Below are positions 8,427 to 16,137 of a DNA stretch of 38,462 nt, in pieces. Numbering within the stretch: position 1 is the first letter of the stretch; each line of letters opens with the position of its first letter. The notes under the pieces are model-generated. The model was given only the letters and a program-made list of their open reading frames with translations, was not told the origin of the DNA and made no database searches. A program made the translations under genes and the position numbers. This DNA comes from Halobacterium sp. KA-4 (GTDB lineage Archaea > Halobacteriota > Halobacteria > Halobacteriales > Halobacteriaceae). The DNA lies in the NCBI RefSeq assembly GCF_021028995.1, contig NZ_JAJJZG010000025.1, forward strand, positions 1 to 38,462, in the 5' to 3' direction.

Positions 8427-9347
8427 CTAGTTCTGGTTCGTCGTGTGGGGTTTCAGAATCGCGTGGACGGCTTCGTTCATCGGGGCGGGGACCCCGACTT
8501 CGTCGGCGTGCTGGACGACGGCGCCGTGGAGTGCTTCGAGTTCGAGCTGCTTTCCGTGCGTCAAATCGTAGTGCAGCGATGAATACATGTCCGGCTCGAA
8601 ATCCTGGGCGAACTCGAGCCACTCCTCGACGGTGTCGTCTGGCAAGTCGACACTCTCTGCCCGCGCAACCGTGCAGACTTCTTCCATGAGGCGGCGATAC
8701 ATCGTCCACGACGCCTCGGTTTCACGAATATCGCCGATTGGCAGTCGTGTCGTCGCGGTCATGCCCGCCTGCGCGCAGATGAGTGCGAACTTCCGCCAGA
8801 TCTCCACGTCGATGTCGTCCGCGAGCACGGCGTCGACGCCCTCACTTTCCGAGAGTGCTTCGTCGAGCGCTTCGATCCGGCTCGTTCGTCGTCCGTCACG
8901 CTCCCCGTAGATGAACCGTGCTGGCCCGCCAGTATGCTCAACCACGCCAGGTTCCTTGATGGTCGAAAAAATGTACGCCACGCCACCGACGACCTGCGAC
9001 TCTCCGACGACGTCGGCGATCCAGTCCTCGTTGTCGACGCCGTTCTGGAACGACACGACGGCCGTTTCCTCGCCGAGGAGCGGCGAGAGGGATTCGGCCG
9101 CGGTCTTCGTGTCGTGCGATTTCACGCAGAAGAGAACGTAGTCGCAGTGGCCGACATCAGCCGGGTCGTCGGTCGCCGGTAACTCGACTGCCGTCTCCCC
9201 AAACGGGCTTTCGACACGCAAGCCATCAGATGCGAGCGCATCAAGGTGATCACCACGCGCAATCAGGTGGACCTCATGGCCTGCATCCGCGAGTCGTGCG
9301 CCCAGATAGCCGCCGACACCGCCTGCTCCATAGATGGCGAACTTCAT
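8427..9347 (-). CDS. ApbA/PanE-family 2-oxoacid reductase, substrate probably not ketopantoate
   Basis: The 306-residue protein starts at the ATG whose complement is at 9345-9347 and begins MKFAIYGAGGVGGYLGARLA, the NADP-binding Rossmann motif of the family. CVKSHDT (about residue 74) and SFQNGVDNED follow, then the C-terminal helical domain with EIWRKFALICAQAG. The catalytic Lys of the WRK segment is present, but the two asparagines that follow it in E. coli PanE (NCAIN) are replaced (ICAQA). It therefore probably reduces another 2-oxo acid. The frame is open 25 codons further upstream, but the Rossmann motif fixes the start. It is divergent from the AOR gene with a 89-bp gap. Confidence 0.85.
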   Translation of the reverse strand: MKFAIYGAGGVGGYLGARLADAGHEVHLIARGDHLDALASDGLRVESPFGETAVELPATDDPADVGHCDYVLFCVKSHDTKTAAESLSPLLGEETAVVSFQNGVDNEDWIADVVGESQVVGGVAYIFSTIKEPGVVEHTGGPARFIYGERDGRRTSRIEALDEALSESEGVDAVLADDIDVEIWRKFALICAQAGMTATTRLPIGDIRETEASWTMYRRLMEEVCTVARAESVDLPDDTVEEWLEFAQDFEPDMYSSLHYDLTHGKQLELEALHGAVVQHADEVGVPAPMNEAVHAILKPHTTNQN

Positions 9348-9436
9348 TCTATACACGGCTACAGGTAGTCCGATGATAGTGGTTGGGATTGAGTTCCTGA
9401 AAACAATTAATAGGCCACGCACTCCCCCTGTAGGTA

Positions 9437-11104
9437 ATGTTACACAGTACCGGACCGCTGCTCTCCGTGAACCTCTCGGCGCAGCAAGCCGACACAGAAG
9501 ACGTCAGCGAGGTGCTTGAGTCGTTCATCGGCGGGCGTGGCGTGGGGACAAAACTGGTCCACGACCGGACGCCCTTCGACGCGGATCCGCTCGGGCCCGA
9601 GAATCGTCTCGTGTTCAGTACGGGCCCGATGCAGGTCTCGAACATGAGCTTCACCGGCCGCATCAACGCGACTTCCGTCTCTCCACTGACCGATGGGTTA
9701 CTCTCCTCGAACGCGGGCGGGTTCATGTCCCGACACCTCGCGGACACGGGCTACGGCGCTATCGAACTCACCGGCGCCAGCGACGACCTCATCATCGTGC
9801 ACGTCCGCGACGACCGCGTCACCTTCGAAGAAGTCCCAGACTTGGCGGGCGCGACGGTCCCGGAGACCTGCACGTATATCGAGGACGAGCACGGCCTCGA
9901 ATCCGAACACGTCGCCTGCATCGGCCCGGCCGGGGAGAACCAGGTCCGGTTCGCCTCCATCATGACGACTGAAGAGCGCGCGTTCGGTCGTGGTGGACTC
10001 GGTGCCGTCCTCGGCTCGAAGAACGTGAAAGCCCTCACCTTCGACGGCGACTCACGCCCGGATATTGACGTGCCCGCCGGCCAGATGGAGATTCATCGGG
10101 AGGCCGCCACTGACGACCACATCATGAAAGAACAGGGGACAGTGTCGGTGATGGACCTTGCCAACGAGATGAACGGCCTCCCATCGTACTACTTCTCCGA
10201 GCAGTCCTTCGAGGGCGTCGAAGGCATCAACGGCGACGCCGTCGCCGAGAAGAAATACAAGAAAGGAACGTGTTCAGCGTGCGCGTTCGCTTGCAAACTC
10301 CCAACCCGAGACGAGGCACGCGGCGTCGAAACAGAAGGTCCGGAGTTCGAGGTGGCGATGGCCTTTGGCTCCAACTCGGGTGTGGATGACATTGTGGATG
10401 TGATGAAGTCCAACCAACTCTGCGACGACTACGGCCTCGACGCCATCTCCGCAGGCAACACCATCGCCGCGTACTTAGCTGCTGAAGACGAGTTCGGCAA
10501 CGAGGAACTTGTCTGGGACCTCGTCGAACAGATCGCCCACCGCGAGGGTGTCGGTGACGAACTCGCGGAGGGAATCGGACGCATCCACGACGACCTTGGT
10601 GTCGACAATTGGTCGGTCAAGAATATGGACTTCGCGGCCCATGAAGGCCGCATTCTCCACGGCCAAGGCCTCTCGTACGCTGTCTCGAACCGCGGCGCCG
10701 ACCACATGTACGCCACCTTCTATTCCGTGGAGTACCCACTCGTCCCCGACGACGAGGCGATGGCGCCCGAAGGGTTCGACGGGAAAGCCCAGCGACTCGT
10801 CGAACGCGAGAATCTGATGGCGCTCAACGACAGCGGCGTCGTCTGCAAGTTCTCTCGGGACTACATGACTCCCGAACGCTACGAGATGCTGTTCGGCGCG
10901 GACTTCGAAGAACTGCTGGACGTCGGCAGCCGCATCGTCACGCTGGAGCGGCATTTCAACAACGAGCGCGGCCTCGACCGCAACGACGACCGGCTCCCCT
11001 ACGAAGACCAACTCCCGGGCTTCGAGGACGCCCTCGACGCCTACTACGACGCCCGCGGCTGGCAACAGGACGGCACGGTCTCTGCCGTCGCGCAGTCGGG
11101 CTAG
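9437..11104 (+). CDS. Tungsten-type aldehyde ferredoxin oxidoreductase
   Basis: The 555-residue protein matches the AOR family, which oxidises aldehydes to acids with ferredoxin, using a tungsto-bispterin and a 4Fe-4S cluster. The N-terminal SFIGGRGVGTKLVHD and TGRINATSVSPLTDGLLSSNAGG segments are the pterin-binding domain. The cluster ligands are C279, C282 and C286 (CSACAFAC) and a late C470 (DSGVVCKF). EERAFGRGGLGAVLGSKNVKAL is the family-typical loop. Length is slightly short of the 600-residue hyperthermophile enzymes, as in other haloarchaeal paralogues. An AT-rich TATA-like stretch around 9405-9413 would give a nearly leaderless transcript. The aldehyde substrate is unknown; sugar-derived aldehydes are plausible in this neighbourhood. 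Confidence 0.9.
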   Translation: MLHSTGPLLSVNLSAQQADTEDVSEVLESFIGGRGVGTKLVHDRTPFDADPLGPENRLVFSTGPMQVSNMSFTGRINATSVSPLTDGLLSSNAGGFMSRHLADTGYGAIELTGASDDLIIVHVRDDRVTFEEVPDLAGATVPETCTYIEDEHGLESEHVACIGPAGENQVRFASIMTTEERAFGRGGLGAVLGSKNVKALTFDGDSRPDIDVPAGQMEIHREAATDDHIMKEQGTVSVMDLANEMNGLPSYYFSEQSFEGVEGINGDAVAEKKYKKGTCSACAFACKLPTRDEARGVETEGPEFEVAMAFGSNSGVDDIVDVMKSNQLCDDYGLDAISAGNTIAAYLAAEDEFGNEELVWDLVEQIAHREGVGDELAEGIGRIHDDLGVDNWSVKNMDFAAHEGRILHGQGLSYAVSNRGADHMYATFYSVEYPLVPDDEAMAPEGFDGKAQRLVERENLMALNDSGVVCKFSRDYMTPERYEMLFGADFEELLDVGSRIVTLERHFNNERGLDRNDDRLPYEDQLPGFEDALDAYYDARGWQQDGTVSAVAQSG

Positions 11105-11166
11105 CGGATTCGTATCGCGCTACAGACCCGACGTCGTCTGCTGTCACGACAGTGGAGGGTGGGTGG

Positions 11167-11685
11167 TCAGGTGGTTAGCGGTGCTTCGAGTTGGGACACG
11201 GAGAGCTGGAGTTCGTTTGTCTGGTGATCGATAGTCGTGATTTCTCCGCCGACGACGAGCTCGGAGTTTGGCGTCGGTCCGATGAGAATTGGGTCACCGA
11301 CGTCAAAGTCGTCGATTGGTTCGCGAAACGCCACCTGCGCGTGGCACTGGTCGGGGTGATTGACGCTGGTGAAGTCGATTTCGGCTACGGTGACGTCGAT
11401 ACGGGTGTAGTCGTGTGCGAGCGTCAAATTCTCGGCCGTGTCGAACGACTGGCGGTCGAGGAATCGATACGCCTCGACAGTCGGTTTATACCCGCCTTTC
11501 GGCCCGGTGATGCCTTCGATCAAATCGAGTGCCTGCAGACTCTGGGTCTCCTTCCGGATTGTCCCAGAGTGACGGTCCACAGAGTCGCCGATTTCTTCGG
11601 CCGTTACCGCAGACTCCGACGCACGGTACTGATCGACGACTACTTCGAGGACAGCCATCTGTCTTCTAGTCAACTCTATTTCCAT
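11167..11685 (-). CDS. Winged-helix transcriptional regulator
   Basis: The 172-residue protein starts MEIELTRRQMAVLEVVVDQY and has a helix-turn-helix over about residues 5-65 (TAEEIGDSVDRHSGTIRKETQSLQALDLIEGITGPKGGYKPT). The GPKGGY wing is like that of Rrf2-type and other archaeal winged helices. The C-terminal 90 residues, rich in beta strands and acidic, form a separate domain that may bind a ligand. It converges on the AOR gene with about 60 bp between stops. No metal-binding cysteine set is visible apart from a single Cys. Target genes are unknown. Confidence 0.7.
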   Translation of the reverse strand: MEIELTRRQMAVLEVVVDQYRASESAVTAEEIGDSVDRHSGTIRKETQSLQALDLIEGITGPKGGYKPTVEAYRFLDRQSFDTAENLTLAHDYTRIDVTVAEIDFTSVNHPDQCHAQVAFREPIDDFDVGDPILIGPTPNSELVVGGEITTIDHQTNELQLSVSQLEAPLTT

Positions 11686-12508
11686 CTTATCTAGGATATC
11701 CGTAGATAGGGAAATATACGTTTTCCTTTAGGAATAATAGATTCAACTACCATACTATACAGGAATTAAATTAGATGCTTGAAATTCTACTTCGGATGGG
11801 GGGCGTCATATACATTACTAACGCATCATATTAGTATTCCTCTATCTAGAAAGATACTTTAAAGAGTGTCTCACGCTCCAGGCGAATTACCTACATCGGA
11901 ATGCTCACTATTGGCAGTGAACTCAGTTGTTGATCGTTGTCAAAGGCGTGCTCAGAAGTCCAATACCTTATTTCTCCGGTTAATATCGAAGAAGTTGCTG
12001 TATTAATGCAGTTACACACGATACATCGTAGTTTGAGTAAACAAAGAATCTTTTCATGGATTCAAGAGTACTATTGCAAATCTCGTAGGCGTGACCTGGA
12101 TTGTATTCCCTCTAGAAAACTTGGTTCGAACTTGTATTGCCGATGATCGAGGAAGATAGATTTTCGCGGCCAGGGATGGAATTTCTCTCGTATTTTAATA
12201 CTATCTTTGAAATTGATAGTTTGGACATCAAGGCCGCGGAGGAATGAGGCGGGACGTGCTGCTGCTTACTATCTCGTTCATGTCTCGGTGGTGTCTGAGT
12301 GAAGGGAAACTCCCAGTTCTTTATGGCTGTTCGAGTCTTCCCATCGAAGCGGTGAGTCGCCTCTCCTCCTCGACTCTCAGCCGTGTCGAGTCGTGTAAGC
12401 GGAGCGACGGCCGCGGTGACCACAGGAAGATCACATAATTTGCCCTTCGGGAACAGGACCCATCTCCGTGAGGGGAACGGCTAAGTGACTTGTCGCACCA
12501 ATAACGCT
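11686..12508. other. AT-rich intergenic stretch with no confident gene
   Basis: About 820 bases. The first half (to about 12130) is clearly more AT-rich than its surroundings and has only short frames such as 11937-12146 with no convincing start or composition. A short frame on the plus strand near 12151-12246 reads as plausible halophile protein (FNTIFEIDSLDIKAAEE then stop) and may be the tail of a decayed gene. The last part leads into the start codon of the interrupted SDR gene. I see no tRNA, CRISPR or clear promoter here. Confidence 0.5.
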
Positions 12509-12519
12509 ATGGGCTCGAC

Positions 12520-13265
12520 GGCACTGTCTAGTTCTGGACCACCTCGATCGGTGTTTTTCCATCGAGAGCTTGGTGCGGTCTGTGGCGGTTGTAGTAATGC
12601 ATAAACTCTTCAAGCCACTCTCGAACGCTCGATCGACTGCCCACCCACGAGTTATGGAAGCGGTCGACCCGCATTTTGAGCGTGTGAAACCACTTTTCGA
12701 TCAGGTTTCGATCGGTATAGTTGACCCGACCGCTCAACCCTAATCGAGCAAGGGCAGTCCGATATCCGAACTGATCGACGAGAAACTCAGCCTCTGAGAG
12801 ATCATGTTTCTCGCGGAGGCCAGCGAGGAACGCCGCCGCCGGATCGGTGCCATGTCGTCCGAATAACGCGACATCGAGGATTAACTTTGTGTCGATGTCT
12901 ATTGCAGCATACAGCCAAGACCACTCACCGTTAATCTTGACAGCAGTCTCGTCAACGGCGACCCGCTTCGGCTGCGCCTCAGGCGGGTCGCGTCCGCTGT
13001 CAGACAGCCGATGCACCCAGTTCCAAACCGCCCCATGAGAGCGTTCAACGCCTAATTCCGCTAAGATCGTTGTTGTTTCTCGAAGCGAACAACCGGTCTG
13101 GTGAAGGCGGACGGCGAACGCCCTAACGGGTGTCGCCGTCCGCTCGTTCTCCCAAGTTTCTTCTAAATCCGGTTCATAGCTCTCGCTGAGCAGGTCTGCG
13201 AGCATCTCTGAACAAGTTACTCAACGACCTGCTCACTTCTCAAACTAACTCAACTAGACAGTGCC
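12520..13265 (-). mobile_element. IS6-family insertion sequence, copy 1 (746 bp, intact)
   Basis: The element is bounded by perfect 14-bp inverted repeats, GGCACTGTCTAGTT at 12520-12533 and its complement at 13252-13265. It is flanked by the 8-bp direct repeat GGCTCGAC (12512-12519 and 13266-13273), the usual duplication length for IS6. It holds one transposase gene on the minus strand. A near-identical copy in opposite orientation lies at 33822-34567 and a deleted copy at 21926-22428. Confidence 0.96.
12528..13205 (-). CDS. IS6-family DDE transposase
   Basis: The 225-residue protein starts MLADLLSESYEPDLEETWEN. An N-terminal helix-turn-helix (CSLRETTTILAELGVERSHGAVWNWVHR) is followed by the compact DDE domain: first Asp in VAVDETAVKING, second in FLVDQFGYRTA, Glu in LIEKWFHTLKMRVDRF. 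The C-terminus is YYNRHRPHQALDGKTPIEVVQN. It differs from the copy at 33882-34559 by only two residues (Leu/Phe in the TALARL segment and Glu/Gln in REWLEEF). Length and motifs are those of intact haloarchaeal IS6 transposases, so it is likely active. Confidence 0.95.
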   Translation of the reverse strand: MLADLLSESYEPDLEETWENERTATPVRAFAVRLHQTGCSLRETTTILAELGVERSHGAVWNWVHRLSDSGRDPPEAQPKRVAVDETAVKINGEWSWLYAAIDIDTKLILDVALFGRHGTDPAAAFLAGLREKHDLSEAEFLVDQFGYRTALARLGLSGRVNYTDRNLIEKWFHTLKMRVDRFHNSWVGSRSSVREWLEEFMHYYNRHRPHQALDGKTPIEVVQN

Positions 13266-14164
13266 GGCTCGACAACCCACGACTACTCGGACGAGACTGT
13301 AATCGTGACCGGCGGCACCTCGGGTATCGGCCGTGAAGTCGCCCGCCGGTTCGGCACTGCTGGCGCCACAGTCATCAACGCAGATCTCCGCGAGACGCCA
13401 AAAGAGACGGACCTCTCGGCGCCGACACACGAGATCATCGAGGACGCAGGGGGCCGTGCCGAGTTCATCGAAACCGACGTCTCGAAACCCGACGAGGTTG
13501 GAGCAGTCGTTGAGGCGGCCCGCGAGTTCGGTGGCGTCGACGTCATGGTGAACAACGCCGGCATCTATCGTGAGGCATCACTCGTCGAGACGGAGACCGC
13601 GTCCTTCGACCAAGTTATGGGCATCAACGTCCGTGGCGTGTTCGCAGGCTGTCGAGCTGCCGCCCGAGACATGCTCGCCCGCGAGGCGTCCGGGAGCATC
13701 GTGAACACGGCGTCCATTAGCTCCGAGTACGCACAGATCGGGCATTCGATGTACGACGCTTCGAAGGGAGCGGTCATGATGCTGACGCGCGTCGCATCAG
13801 CGGAACTCGCCCCGTACGGAATCCGAGTGAACGCCGTCGCGCCTGGCATCATCGAGACGACCTTCGGCGAGGGAAACCCCGAGACCGACGCTGAGCGCGA
13901 GGAGCCGTTCATCGTCGACGATGCCGACCTCCCCGACCTTAACGATCGGATGGTTGGGTCGGACATTCCGATGGATCGCCTCGGCACGCCCGAGGACCTC
14001 GCTGGCGCGTATCTCTTCCTCGCCGGTGACGACGCAGAGTACGTCACCGGGCACCTGCTCTACGTCGACGGTGGCTACCACACGGTCTGACTCGCCATCA
14101 TCCAGTTCCTGAGGTTTAAAGACACCGCTCTCCACAAACGGAACCGGCGTTTCGACGGTGTCCA

Positions 14165-14195
14165 CTTCGGCGGACTCTTTATGTAACCGCCGAAG
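14165..14195. promoter_or_regulatory. Inverted repeat enclosing the SMP-30 gene TATA box
   Basis: CTTCGGCGG (14165-14173) and CCGCCGAAG (14187-14195) are perfect inverted repeats with a 13-base spacer containing TTTATG (14178-14183). The TATA-like stretch is about 25-30 bases before the ATG at 14208, fitting a leaderless transcript. A protein bound at this palindrome would block TBP. It differs from the 17-bp operator found elsewhere in the window, so a different regulator, or an RNA hairpin, is possible. Confidence 0.5.
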
Positions 14196-14207
14196 CGAAA
14201 CCCGTCC

Positions 14208-15086
14208 ATGGATGTCGATATTGAGCGCGTCACCGACACTCACTGTGCGACGGGAGAGGGTCCACTCTGGCACCCCGACGAAGGAGTACTCTACTGGACT
14301 GATATCCCGAACGGGCGACTCTATTGCTACGACCCCGCCAGTGATGACTACGAGCGAGTGCTCGACGACGACGTCGCTCTCGGTGGTTTCACCATCCAGG
14401 AGGACGGCTCCCTGCTCTGCTTTCGCGGCGGTGGACGTGTCGATCAGTTCGTCGGCGGCGAGATAGTCCCCGTGACAGTCGTCGACGCTGCGACTCACAC
14501 GCGATTCAACGACGTCATCGCGGACCCGGAGGGACGCGTGTACGCGGGGACGATGCCGACTAGTGAAGGACCCGGACGGCTCTACCGCCTGAACACCGAC
14601 GGGACGGTCACCGAGGCCGACGAGTACGGGTACGACATCCCGAACGGGATGGGATTCACGCCGGACGGCGAGCACTTCTACGTCACCGAGTCTAACGCGA
14701 AGACGGTCTATTTGTACGATTACGACCGTCAGACAGGCCGTCTCACCGACCGACGTCCGTTTCTCGACCTCACGGGCGAGAACGGGATTCCAGACGGCAT
14801 GACAGTTGATGCTACGGGCGATGTCTGGTCGGCACGGTGGAACGGCGAGGTCGTCGTCAGATACGGCTCAGATGGCACCGAGCGCGACCGGCTCTCGTTC
14901 CCTGCGAAGAAAGTGTCGTGCGTCACGTTCGGCGGTCCCGGCTATAAGGACATCTACGTGGCGACTGCACTTGACGGGGGCGACCGGAGTACAGAAGGAG
15001 ATGGAGCGGGCGCACTCTTCCGGTTCGACGCTCCCAACGGCGTCACTGGTAGCCCCGAGTTTCGGTCAGCGGTCGAAACCGAGTAA
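14208..15086 (+). CDS. SMP-30/gluconolactonase-family sugar lactonase
   Basis: The 292-residue protein is a six-bladed beta-propeller of the SMP-30/LRE family, which hydrolyses aldono-lactones to aldonic acids with one divalent metal. The metal ligands are visible in order: Glu in ATGEGPLWH (about residue 17), Asn in HTRFNDVIADPEGR (about residue 101), Asn in DIPNGMGFTPDG and Asp in GIPDGMTVDATGD. In an oxidative pentose pathway it would act after the sugar dehydrogenase, as the lactonase does in Haloferax volcanii. It follows the interrupted SDR gene by 117 bases and seems to have its own promoter (palindrome at 14165-14195). Confidence 0.88.
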   Translation: MDVDIERVTDTHCATGEGPLWHPDEGVLYWTDIPNGRLYCYDPASDDYERVLDDDVALGGFTIQEDGSLLCFRGGGRVDQFVGGEIVPVTVVDAATHTRFNDVIADPEGRVYAGTMPTSEGPGRLYRLNTDGTVTEADEYGYDIPNGMGFTPDGEHFYVTESNAKTVYLYDYDRQTGRLTDRRPFLDLTGENGIPDGMTVDATGDVWSARWNGEVVVRYGSDGTERDRLSFPAKKVSCVTFGGPGYKDIYVATALDGGDRSTEGDGAGALFRFDAPNGVTGSPEFRSAVETE

Positions 15087-15241
15087 CGGGCTGACGTCAA
15101 TTCAGACAGGAAGGGTCTGCTTACTCCCAACAGTATCACTATGAATCCCGACATCGTTAACCGTGTATATATTCTCCCGCGTACTACCTACTGAATCACG
15201 AAATCTACCGACCACGTTGATTGCTCGACGAGGATATAGTA

Positions 15242-15258
15242 TTCCGGTATTACCGGAA
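15242..15258. promoter_or_regulatory. 17-bp palindromic operator, site 1
   Basis: TTCCGGTATTACCGGAA is a perfect 17-bp palindrome around a central base. It is the best copy of a motif found six times in gene-free parts of this window (consensus TTCCGSYANTASCGGAA). It lies upstream of a TATA-like TTTTAT around 15304-15309 and an orphan ATG at 15338 whose frame closes after 14 codons (MSQVVDVKITYIYL). It may be the operator of a gene that has been lost. Confidence 0.65.
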
Positions 15259-15400
15259 CAAAATCCGAATACGTCGAGTTGATTCAAGAACGCCCATATC
15301 ATTGTTTTATGAACGAACCTTCACCATTCCTCCCCTCATGAGCCAGGTTGTCGACGTGAAAATTACATACATATACTTGTAATGTATCGGGCTAACCTCG

Positions 15401-15417
15401 TTCCGCTATTACCGGAT
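15401..15417. promoter_or_regulatory. 17-bp palindromic operator, site 2
   Basis: TTCCGCTATTACCGGAT has the same length, spacing and ATTA core as site 1, 159 bases away, with one degraded end base. No intact gene starts nearby; the remnant exporter gene on the minus strand ends at 15531. Paired operators like this suit loop formation or two divergent promoters. Confidence 0.55.
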
Positions 15418-15530
15418 GCAAAGTTGGGAACATATACGACTGGCCCCGGACTTGAGGATACCAGTCTATCGTACGTCGAGATCCGGATGCTGTGTATCAC
15501 CGACTGGCTGTAGTAGTCAACGGCAAGCAG

Positions 15531-15851
15531 TTACGCCTTCTCAAGCACTACCGCCACCACGAAACAACCGAGGATGACAGCGAACGAGAACCAAAGCTGA
15601 TCCCCGCGTGCGGGTGGAATTACCGCGTCGGGAACGAGCGGGAGTTTGTAGATCGTCGTCTGGTTGAACACTGCGTCGATGGCGACGCCGAGAATGAACG
15701 GGGGAGGGGAAGCTAGGCGATTGAGGAGGCTCGCCGGGAGCCCGAAGGCGAATCAGTGGCGGTTTTCCTCGCCGAACATACGGAAGATGCGTAAGAATGG
15801 CGAATCAATCTGGTCACGGCACCTGTCGAAATCGTTTGTTCGGTCGATCAC
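15531..15851 (-). pseudogene. Remnant of the N-terminal domain of an MsbA-type ABC exporter
   Basis: On the minus strand a frame beginning at a GTG (complement of 15849-15851) reads VIDRTNDFDRCRDQIDSPF, LRIFRMFGEENRH, then a TGA at 15753-15755 in a place where Trp would fit. It continues FAFGLPASLLNRLASPPPFI, LGVAIDAVFNQTTIYKLP and a hydrophobic segment to a TAA at 15531-15533. From memory, this is how haloarchaeal homodimeric ABC exporters begin (short cytoplasmic leader, then GVAIDAVF in the first membrane hairpin). The remaining membrane domain and the ATPase domain are missing. It is a decayed fragment marking past rearrangement between the lactonase and FAH genes. Confidence 0.55.
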
Positions 15852-15973
15852 CCATGGTAGCATACCTCTATTAGTATAACAATAGTTTGGCTTCCTTTGT
15901 CGATGTCAGGAATAGAATGCCAACTCGTGGAGGCCCGAACTGCAACTGTAATTCTAGGCGTGGGGAGACACCT

Positions 15974-15990
15974 ATCCGGCAATAGCGGAG
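15974..15990. promoter_or_regulatory. 17-bp palindromic operator, site 3 (degenerate)
   Basis: ATCCGGCAATAGCGGAG keeps the core and most arm bases of the 17-bp motif, with both end bases altered. It lies 147 bases upstream of the FAH-family gene at 16138 and about 120 bases from the start of the decayed exporter gene on the other strand, so it could have served either. Confidence 0.45.
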
Positions 15991-16137
15991 ATGCGCGTTA
16001 GTTCGAATTAACTGCGAACATCCAAATAGTGTCGTGAGATAGTCGAGTTGAGAACGGTCCGATTCGCTCCTGCGGCCGGGCACCACTCGTTGACGAAAAT
16101 CGACATTAGTTAGTAAGTGATACTCGAGCATGCTCAC

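Larger units (their letters stand above)
12509..14090 (+). pseudogene. SDR-family dehydrogenase split by an IS6-family insertion after codon 3
   Basis: The start codon ATG at 12509-12511 and codons GGC TCG AC lie left of the element. The frame resumes after the duplicated target at 13266-13273 and runs to the TGA at 14088-14090, reconstructing a 275-residue classical SDR. It has TGGTSGIG, NNAG, the catalytic Ser-Tyr-Lys with YDASKGAVM, and a C-terminal GHLLYVDGGYHTV. These enzymes are NAD(P)-dependent alcohol dehydrogenases; next to a lactonase and a FAH hydrolase, a sugar or 2-keto-3-deoxy-sugar-acid substrate is likely. Right of the IS, the only usable start before the cofactor loop is GTG at 13305. 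It would remove the first beta strand, and an in-frame TGA lies at 13209-13211. The gene is probably inactive. Confidence 0.88.

Noticed and set aside
11937-12146. Small plus-strand frame of 69 codons
   Set aside because: It lies in AT-rich sequence, has a Cys/Arg/Lys-rich composition unlike haloarchaeal proteins, and has no promoter or relatives that I recognise.
15492-15716. Plus-strand frame of 74 codons
   Set aside because: The opposite strand carries the recognisable exporter remnant (GVAIDAVF segment), so this frame is its shadow.
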